Shown: piece by piece, positions 57,901-64,000 of the stretch | How the letters are laid out: every line of letters starts with the position of its first letter | Numbering within the stretch: the first letter of the stretch is position 1 | Source of the DNA: Diadema setosum | Taxonomy: Eukaryota; Echinodermata; Echinoidea; Diadematoida; Diadematidae | Direction: 5' to 3' | Length of the DNA: 64,000 bases | Assembly (NCBI GenBank): GCA_033980235.1 | Contig: CM067065.1 | Span: 26,614,336 to 26,678,335, forward strand | Translations under genes and position numbers: made by a program | Notes under the pieces: generated by a model | The model's database searches: none | What the model was told of the DNA's origin: nothing | What the model saw: only the letters and a program-made list of their open reading frames with translations

Positions 57901-60900
57901 CTGCTTTCATCAATTCTTATGCAAATGTTCACGACCATGTCATGGTCCATGTGTTGTTCTTGTTTTAAATATGGATGAAATTAATCTATATTCACATAAA
58001 AATGTCCAATGTCGGTATTATTTACCTGACGAGTTCAATTCAGAATTTATCAATAATGAGCATTCTTTCAGTTTATTACATGTCAATTCCCGCAGCCTGT
58101 TAAGAAATTATGAAAATATGCAATTATTATTGTCCACGACAAATATGAAATTTTCCGCTATTGGTATCACAGAAACATGGCTTCAAACGACAAATCTCCC
58201 CCTTTATATAACATTGGTGGATATTCTGTTGTCCGTTCTGATAGAAAATGCGGACGAGGAGGCGGAGTCGCCCTGTTCCTATCACACACGTTATCGTTTA
58301 AAGAAAGGCCTGATTTGATGTACAATGGAAATGAATTTGATTGCACATGTGTTGAAATTAATATGTATAATAGAAAAAATATAATACTTTGTGTAATATA
58401 CAGGAACCCTTATACAGATAGTCATTCATTTTTAGATAATTTTGATGTCTTATTAGAGCTGATTAATCAAGAAAACAAAGATGTATATATTATGGGTAAC
58501 TTTAACATTGATCTCTTGAGAGAAGAGCACATTCTTAGAAATAAATTTTGTAATATTTTGCAAGCAAATTTTTGTAATATTACAATTGATAAGCCCTCGA
58601 GAAATACGGTCAACTCAACAACGTTGATCGATAATATTTTTACGAATATTGACACAGATTATTCGAAATCTGGTCTTTTGTATAGTGATATTTCTGACCA
58701 TTTACCTATATTTTTCATTTGTGGCGACACACAGAATTCTTATGTTCAGCAAAAACAACGTAAGAAAAAGCGGAAAATCACACTAGAAAATATATCATTA
58801 CTGAACGATGATTTAATTACGGAAACGTGGGATGATGTATTACTTTCTGCAGACCCAAACATTGCTAATGACACCTTCTGGAGTATATTCCTTTCTTATT
58901 TTGACAAACATATCCCCACAATTGAAAAGAAAAACAATAACAAAACCAAAAATCCGTGGATAACAAAGGGAATTTTCCGTTCCATTAAGAAAAGAAATGT
59001 TTTATATAAAAGAAGTTTACGGTATCCTGATAAAGATAATGTTAATCGATATCAATCATATAGAAATAAACTTACACAGATTATCAGGCTCTCCCGCAGA
59101 ATGTATTATACGGAAGCTTTTGAAAATGCTACTGGAAATATGTCAGCCACCTGGAAGGTTATTAATGACGTCATTGGTAAGCAAAAAAAGGTGTCAACAT
59201 CTCAAATTACGAGTAATGGACAAACGTTTTGTAATCCTAAAGATGTAGCATGTTGTTTTAATGAGTATTTTGTTAATGTAGGTCGTAGTCAAGCTTCTAA
59301 GATTGATCATACACAGACAGATTTCTCGCAGTACCTGGGCACGTCAAACGATAATTCATTATTTTTCAAACCAACAGATTTTAGTGAGATCCTTGATATT
59401 GTGCATTCGTTAAAATCAAGTCATACATGTGGTCATGATGAAATGAGCACGTCTCTTTTAAAACAAATTGTTGGGAGTATATTGACACCTTTAGTATCGT
59501 GATATTTGTAATTTTTCGTTGTCAACTGGTGTATTTCCGAACGCATGTAAAATTGCAAAAGTCATTCCAATATACAAAAAAGATGACTCTTCTTTTGTTT
59601 CGAATTACCGACCTATCTCTGTTCTTCCTGGTCTTTCTAAAGTCATAGAAAGACTCGTTTATAACAGACTGTATGATTTTTTGGTTACAAAATGATATAC
59701 CGAACCAAGACCAATATGGCTTAAGGGAATTTCATTCTACTGATATGGCACTAGCCCAGTTGTATGACAGAGTGTCGACTGCCTTAGCTGAACAAAAACA
59801 TGTCATTGGTGTGTTCATGGACCTGAGCAAGGCATTCGACACTCTTGACCACACTATCCTTTTACGCAAATTACATTGTTATGGAGTTCGTGGCATTCCA
59901 CTGGAATGGTTTGATGATTATTTATCGAATAGACAGCAATATGTATACTATGAATCGGTAAATTCTGAAGTTTTTCCTATACATTGTGGCGTCCCACAAG
60001 GATCCATATTGGGACCACTACTATTTCTAGTGTATATGAATGATATCACAAATTCTTCTAAGTTACTGCAATATATTCTGTTCGCCGATGACACCAATGT
60101 ATTTTGTTCCAATTCTGATTTTCAGTCGCTTTTAAGAACTCTTAATACTGAATTGCCAAAATCATCTACATGGTTTAAGAGCAATAGATTGTCACTCAAC
60201 TTAAAAAAGACAAATTTTATTTACTTTCACAATAAGAAGCATAAAAATGAAATGCACCATTTGAATATTATGGTGGATGGTATATTATTGGAACAAAAAG
60301 AAAGTGTCAAATTCCTTGGAATATATATCAATGAAAATTTGAAATGGAATGCTCATGTGCGATATATCTCAGATAAAGTGTCTTGTAACGTTGGTATACT
60401 CTGTAAGCTTAAATATTATGTCCCAAAGAATATTTATTTATGCTTTATAATTCCTTGATATTATCGAAAATCTCATATTGTAACATTGTTTGGACAACTG
60501 CAAAAAGTCACATTGACAGTATATTGCTTCTACAAAAGAAAGCTATACGTATATGCACCAATTCAGGTTATCGGGACCATTCAGATCCTTTGTTCGTAGA
60601 ATTGAAAACACTGAAGGTAAATGATATTATTTTTTTTTTGCAAAATTCACTTTTAATGTTTCGTTTGTATAACGGTCAGTTGCCATCTTCTTTTTTCACA
60701 TTATTCCATTTAAACAAGGATATACATTTTTATCCCACAGGGCAATCTGATAAATTTCATCTACAAAATCCTAAAACGGTGATGGCTCTGAAATCTATCA
60801 GACACACTGGACCTGATATTTGGAAGTCTCTTCCTTCAGAAATTCGAACTTTAAAGTCTATGTATTCTTTTAAGAAAGCTGTAAAGACAATGCTGCTCTC

Positions 60901-63554
60901 TGGATATCAGTGATTTTATACATGTAATGTCATTACAATTGTATTGTATATGAAATTCCCTCGTGGAATTATCGTTGTTCTGAATTTATTGCGTAATATT
61001 ATGTAACCGACCATGACCTGTAACTGTTCACCTGTACCTCGGTGAGAAAATACTTTTTTGCCGTGCTTTACTATTCAGTGACCCAGGTGATCTAACTTTG
61101 TGTATTAGTGAAAGCAGACAGACCTCTCCTCTCTCCTTTCTTCTATCCTATCTCTATGCAAGTCATCCCTCCCCCCATTTTCCTATAAAATATGTTATGT
61201 ATTATGTACGAGGGCTGCATGCACATCAAGCAATGCTTAAGCTGTAGCCCTTCTGCGTTATTCATTGCATCACTGTTCTGTTGGACATTGTACAGACAAT
61301 GAAGAAGTGTATTGCTGTATATTCTAAAGGTAATGAAAAAACTCATTTTGTTAGCAACTAATGTTCATGTATATCCATTTATATGTATGGTACCATAAAT
61401 GTATATGATATCTGCTTATGTATCAGCATGAGCAATGATATAATGCAGAAACCAATAAAATAAAATAAAATAAAATAAAATCAAAATCAAATCAAATCAA
61501 ATTAACATGCAACCACCACACATGCAGAGTTTCCACATAATCATTATACTCTAAACACACAAACACACATACACACACACACACACACACGCATACGCAC
61601 GCACACACATACGCACCTACAAATCATACACAGCACATACCATGGAGCCCCCCCCCCCCCCCCGCCCACACATACACATACGCATAAATTTCCAGTCAGA
61701 CCCACCCCATCGAAGCATAATACCGGAGCAACCACACAAACCACACAATTCATAGTGCACAGCCGCCGACAATTTGTGCAGCTAGGTTTCATTTTGCCAG
61801 CACAAATTGTCGCCATCGAGGTCAAAAATTGGGAACTGCACAAGCAGCACAAATGTCACCAGGCTACAATTTATTCAACGGCGACAATTTGTGCCGTCAA
61901 CTCGATGTATAACATTTCTGATTGTTTTAGCGTTAATCAGCTGGTCATATACTAATTGTATATTTTCCTGGATACGTATTACATAACTGTGAGTGATAAA
62001 GTATCAATAAACAATGACTCGTTTTATTGTCCAGGATATATACGTGCATTTCCAAGTGTTCGCGTGTGGTGATCCACATTACTTTACTAATCAATACACT
62101 CTTTTGAGATAAGTGCCGAATTTTATTCCAGTATATCATTGAATTCATCCAATTAATATAATAATTATCCCTAATCATGGAACACTACTAAGTGTCTTTC
62201 GTACTTACATATTACATTTCTAATTTATTAATTTCTCCACTTCTTTTCTTTTCTTGCTTAGAATTTGGTGAATGATGAAACAAATGCATGATTTATTATC
62301 TACTAATGTATGGATAGAATTCAGTGGGAGTTTAAATTGTTTTGATTTATATGTCGTTATAAGCCTTTCAGTCGTTGTTTGTTTTCAAGTGTTACCTGCC
62401 CCCTTCCTCCGACCTCGATGGCAAGAAAGGAAGGCTTATAGCCCTTACGGTTTAGTTCATTCTACTTTGTATTTTTCTACTCTTCTTTCATGAGTGGCCT
62501 CAGTGTTAGATTCGAATTGTACATTCAGCAAATCGGATTCATTTTACTTTTTCTAGTAATACTGCTATATCTGGTCTTAATTAGTTGTAATTACGCGGGG
62601 CTGAATCGTTCCGCCTGTCATTTTGCACCCATCTAGATAAGCGCGGTTATACGTGACCAGTCGGAAGAGACTCTTGATATTAAGGTAAATATATTGTGAG
62701 TGTTGCTGTATCTACATTCGTAACTTTCCAAAAATGCCGGGAAATTTGGTAAAACATGGTGGAGAGTGCCGGTTTTATTAGGACAATTTTGTTTGTTAAT
62801 ATTTTCTCTCATCTATTAATATTTGCATACGATAGTAGGGAGTAAATACATGCATTTATTACAAAACTGAGTACCCTTTTTGGCAAGTTGTACATAATTG
62901 ATTTCCAGATGAGATTTTCGTCGGATTGACCTTGCGCCAACAATGGCTCGAACCTTTTTTTTTTTCATTACTGGTTGTACTGTCTTCAAGTGCCTCCTTA
63001 ATCGTTCTTTACAGAATCCCACTTACTACTATCGACACCAATGATGTCTTAGGCATTTTGCAGACTTTCATGACAGTGAGCCATCATTGACTGCTTATGC
63101 GACCATTGTGATTCTTTAAGTTGTCACCTTTTATTCTTGACCGTCTGGTCGTGCGCACTAGTGCGTATGTGAGGGTATGCCATTCACGGTAGATGTCTGA
63201 TAATTGTGGTATATTCATTGCGTTAGGTACAGTATATATAACGGATCTACTCTACAGTTTACACAGGGATGGTCACCTATCACATTGATTAATTAAAATA
63301 AACCATAAACATCATTCAGACATACACTAATCTTAGCGAAAAAAAAAAATAACGCAAGTCGTACAGAGTAAAAAGTGGCGTACCTGACATGATGGTGCCG
63401 AGTCAATGGCCGTTGAGAGAAAATCACCTTCCACAAAGTCACAATACAGACTGACGCTGGAAAGACTGGACATAGTGAATATCAGCTGTGCCCAGTTACC
63501 CCCGATCTCAAATGGAAATCGTGTTTCTTCGAAGTCCAACTTCAAATCTTTAAT
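44878..63554 (-). CDS. Gene B model: 3' LRR exons of a second NLR-type gene (5' part off window)
   Basis: Four minus-strand exons (63384-63554, 49794-49979, 45420-45596, 44878-44930) share the LRR-exon layout, phase 0 boundaries and order of gene A. The final two are specific counterparts of gene A exons 14 and 15. The large gap between 63384 and 49979 is filled by LINEs and other repeats. The NACHT and N-terminal exons must lie beyond 64000, so whether gene B also has Ig domains cannot be told. The frame is open through all four exons. Confidence 0.72.
45420..45596 (-). CDS. Gene B LRR exon, penultimate
   Basis: A 59-codon exon in phase 0-0 (acceptor TTTTTCCTCAG, donor AGA|GTAAGT). It reads IRELSMKFNLGWRSESETS, then FAEFLCHMPHLERADITC, and ends PAICR. 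FAEFLCHMPHLERADITC is directly comparable to LAQFLCRMPQLECADITC of gene A exon 14. Confidence 0.85.
45597..47513 (-). other. Gene B intron, downstream part
   Basis: The segment 46200-46800 is less AT-rich than its surroundings and open on both strands, without a recognisable domain. The rest is AT-rich with nothing identified. Confidence 0.4.
47514..48192 (+). mobile_element. GTGACC MITE, complete copy
   Basis: It starts TGTGACCGTGCACCTCAAAA and ends with the inverted TTTTGAGGTGCAGGGTCACA. GTCGCAC and GTCTGGCGA form the subterminal inverted parts. It is about 679 bp, flanked by TA on both sides, consistent with the TA duplication of Tc1/mariner-type insertions. It is non-coding and lies in a gene B intron. 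Confidence 0.87.
48228..48843 (+). mobile_element. GTGACC MITE, second complete but diverged copy
   Basis: It starts TTTGACCGTGCTTCACAAAA and ends TTTTGTGATGCAGGGTCACA, in the same internal order as the copy only 35 bp to its left. It is clearly older by divergence. The termini here are CTTCACAAA rather than ACCTCAAA, indicating a separate subfamily shared with the copies at 585-1231 and 50215-50896 (TGATGCA ends). Confidence 0.82.
49118..49503. mobile_element. MITE with AAAGGGATAGTACAG termini, copy 2
   Basis: It is highly similar to 38982-39373 along its whole length, including the internal GTGGGTCCCACACTTT. The right end reads CTGTACGATCCCTATAAT. Confidence 0.85.
49794..49979 (-). CDS. 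Gene B LRR exon
   Basis: A 62-codon exon in phase 0-0 (acceptor TATTTCTACAG, donor CAG|GTATAA). It reads IQNLTLILWDQMYPKLYAPS, then DLAQWVCTMPRLSRLSMEC, and ends LARSCQ. It is a standard two-repeat unit with an intact frame. Confidence 0.87.
50215..50896 (-). repeat. Two overlapping inverted fragments of the GTGACC MITE
   Basis: Reading the minus strand from 50896, TGTGACCGTGCATCAGAAAA begins a copy that runs to about 50405. A second partial copy (about 50215-50400) repeats the internal block with GTTGTTACTCTGGTGGTTC. Neither has its far terminus. Confidence 0.75.
50990..54885 (-). mobile_element. LINE (CR1/L2-like) on minus strand, decayed and split by a MITE
   Basis: Reading from 54881 down there are endonuclease fragments (FLLAHFNIRSINRN, IGLTETWLNSN, GGGVGLYI, VIGVIYRPP, MIGDFSIDF, SDITDHYPIF). 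Reverse transcriptase fragments follow (MDLSKAFDTIDNGILLAKL, GVPQGSLLGPLLFIIYINDL, FFADDSNLFLF), then a C-terminal FLGVCVDNKLSWRYHI. The frame is broken many times and a 765-bp MITE interrupts it at 52646-53410. Domain order EEP-RT without RNase H fits CR1/L2-type elements. It is the same broad type as the plus-strand LINE at 57971-61503 but older. It lies in a gene B intron, in the same orientation as the gene. Confidence 0.88.
52646..53410 (+). mobile_element. GTGACC MITE inserted in the LINE, with internal 70-bp duplication
   Basis: The termini TGTGACCGTGCACCTC / GAGGTGCAGGGTCACA are flanked by TA on each side. It is about 765 bp and very like 47514-48192. The extra length comes from a direct repeat of the block CCCATTCATCGCACAGCC ... 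ACTGTACTTCAGAG at about 53090-53225. Being inserted inside a LINE, it is younger than that LINE. Confidence 0.9.
54903..54974. repeat. (TA)n microsatellite
   Basis: A TA run of about 70 bp with a GTATACA interruption, just beyond the 5' end of the minus-strand LINE. Confidence 0.92.
55000..55330 (-). pseudogene. Degenerate LINE endonuclease relic (tentative)
   Basis: On the minus strand around 55320-55240 the reading CDFVLGKDIDVLFLIETWL can be pieced together across frame breaks. It resembles the N-terminal DIDxLxLxETWL motif of LINE endonucleases. Nothing further downstream is readable, so the assignment rests on this single motif. Confidence 0.4.
55331..56379. other. No feature recognised
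   Basis: AT-rich spacer in gene B's intron. Short open frames on both strands have no recognisable domain. The block 55486-55885 may belong to the LINE relic to its left. Confidence 0.4.
56380..57480 (+). repeat. Tandem array with 157-bp period and TGACCTTTGACCTT cores
   Basis: Cores start at about 56396, 56553, 56684, 56841 and 56998 (spacing 157, 131, 157, 157), then two shorter, eroded units near 57139 and 57328. Each unit has GACCTTTGACCTT, a CAAGTTTGGTCACAAA block, GGACAAAGGGATCAAAAGT and TGAGCCATAA. The shorter second interval lacks the AACATTGGGCCCTAAAAATT segment. Confidence 0.9.
57474..57600 (+). repeat. (GACGGACGAC)n minisatellite and adjoining GTCTCGCC hairpin
   Basis: A run of GACGGACGACGGACG variants spans 57477-57542. 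Then GGATCCCTTAGTCTCGCC and, after a short loop, GGGCGAGACAAAA form a stem of about 8 bp. It directly follows the 157-bp array and probably belongs to the same non-autonomous element. Confidence 0.8.
57971..61503 (+). mobile_element. LINE (CR1/L2-like) on plus strand, nearly full ORF2 with few frameshifts
   Basis: The ORF2 reading is complete in order but split in four. From 57971 comes the endonuclease N-terminus (LLHVNSRSLLRN, IGITETWLQTT). From about 58190 to 59502 comes the rest of the endonuclease (GRGGGVALFL, CVIYRNPY, MGNFNIDLL, SDISDHLPIF) and a connector. From about 59510 to 60458 comes RT (FMDLSKAFDTLDHTILLRKL, CGVPQGSILGPLLFLVYMND, LFADDTNVF), and 60440-60913 holds the C-terminal part (DIWKSLPSEIR). 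Breaks lie near 58190, 59500, 59690 and 60450. The 3' end is an (AATAA)n/(AATCA)n tail at 61456-61503, typical of L2/CR1-type insertions. Few lesions imply a relatively recent copy, inactive as it stands. The 5' end is uncertain and may start up to 300 bp earlier. Confidence 0.9.
61456..61503 (+). repeat. (AATAA)n / (AATCA)n LINE tail
   Basis: A simple-repeat 3' tail of the plus-strand LINE. Confidence 0.88.
61555..61664. repeat. (CA)n microsatellite and C homopolymer
   Basis: (CA)n with interruptions at about 61556-61612, followed by a C run at 61650-61663. Confidence 0.88.
61758..61897. repeat. Small inverted-repeat element with GGCGACAATTTGTGC motif
   Basis: GCCGACAATTTGTGC at 61762, its inverse GCACAAATTGTCGCC at about 61800, and GGCGACAATTTGTGCCG near 61880 form nested inverted repeats over about 140 bp. 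It is likely a small MITE or its remnant. Confidence 0.55.
61898..63383 (-). other. Gene B intron, no feature seen
   Basis: 1.5 kb of AT-rich sequence between the repeat cluster and the rightmost LRR exon. No exon, repeat family or RNA gene was recognised. Confidence 0.5.
63384..63554 (-). CDS. Gene B LRR exon
   Basis: A 57-codon exon in phase 0-0 (acceptor TCTTTCCCCAG, donor CAG|GTACGC). It reads IKDLKLDFEETRFPFEIGGN, then FTMSSLSSVSLYCDF, and ends APSCQ. It is a standard unit of the same LRR family with an intact frame, and the first gene B exon visible. Confidence 0.87.
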
Positions 63555-64000
63555 CTGGGGAAAGATCAATAATAAACACATGCACCACGTATTATGGAGC
63601 AAATGCAAATTAAACAAATATTGAAATATTGAAATAAACAATGACTGATTCAAGGTCTGTACACAAAAACAAAACATTAAGGCAAAATTTCCAAAGGACA
63701 ATAAATCTCTATTTTATACATGTACAAAAGCTATACACGTGGTTATTGCGAATTTTTCTTTACTTTGCTCTTTCACTCATTGTAAATATCGTAAACAAGC
63801 GCATCAAAGACCAGACCGGATCGTATTCTATTGTCGTCTTACTTTCTTCGATAGTCGCCTTTTTATTTTTCTGTCGCGTATTCAAGAAGCGCAGTTGACA
63901 TGAATTTGGTATAACAATGAATCAGGTTATAAAGCCTATAACCATGTTGGATGTTTTGAATAATTTCTTATCTCCACGATGGCTATGGTATTTACGTCAT
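63555..64000 (-). other. Gene B intron to window edge
   Basis: No exon was recognised in the last 446 bp. Upstream exons, including NACHT, would lie beyond the window. Confidence 0.5.

Overview
This window is nuclear DNA from an animal, most likely a marine invertebrate deuterostome and probably an echinoderm. That assignment is an inference. It rests on intron-split NLR-type genes (NACHT followed by many one-exon LRR units) in tandem, CR1/L2-like LINEs, a foldback transposon with long tandem-repeat inverted arms, many small inverted-repeat elements and AT-rich spacer. No ribosomal RNA, tRNA, CRISPR or bacterial-type operon was recognised.

The main content is two tandem minus-strand receptor genes. 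Gene A can be modelled from its first exon at 27822 to the left window edge as 15 exons with consistent phases and near-consensus splice sites. In order these are a signal peptide (27750-27822), an Ig V-like domain (22581-22877), a second Ig domain (20860-21207), a transmembrane helix (19242-19367), a short acidic juxtamembrane exon (18699-18779), one large NACHT exon (15931-17591), eight LRR exons of 54-61 codons (15177 down to 1786) and a short terminal-LRR exon (1240-1297). All introns up to the NACHT exon are phase 1 and all later ones are phase 0 until the last. The predicted product, about 1,350 residues and still open at the left edge, is a type I membrane protein with Ig domains outside and a NACHT-LRR module inside. 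No DEATH, DED or CARD exon was seen. This membrane-anchored Ig-NLR is the most interesting object in the window.

Gene B is represented only by its 3' LRR exons (63384-63554, 49794-49979, 45420-45596, 44878-44930). Its last two exons match the last two of gene A, so A and B are tandem paralogues; B's NACHT would lie beyond 64000. Between them, at 37921-37993, is a second copy of the gene A signal-peptide exon with the same length, phase and related upstream sequence. It is either an alternative first exon of gene A or the stump of a duplicate.

The rest is mobile and repetitive DNA: a 6.1-kb foldback element (31235-37334) whose arms are tandem repeats of about 163 bp rich in AGGTCA half-sites; a second array (56380-57480) with a 157-bp period around TGACCTTTGACCTT; a fairly young but frameshifted LINE on the plus strand (57971-61503); an older LINE on the minus strand (about 51000-54885) split by a MITE; LINE relics near 8.4, 30.9, 33.0 and 55.1 kb; and at least eight small inverted-repeat families. 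Introns and intergenic gaps hold little else that can be recognised.
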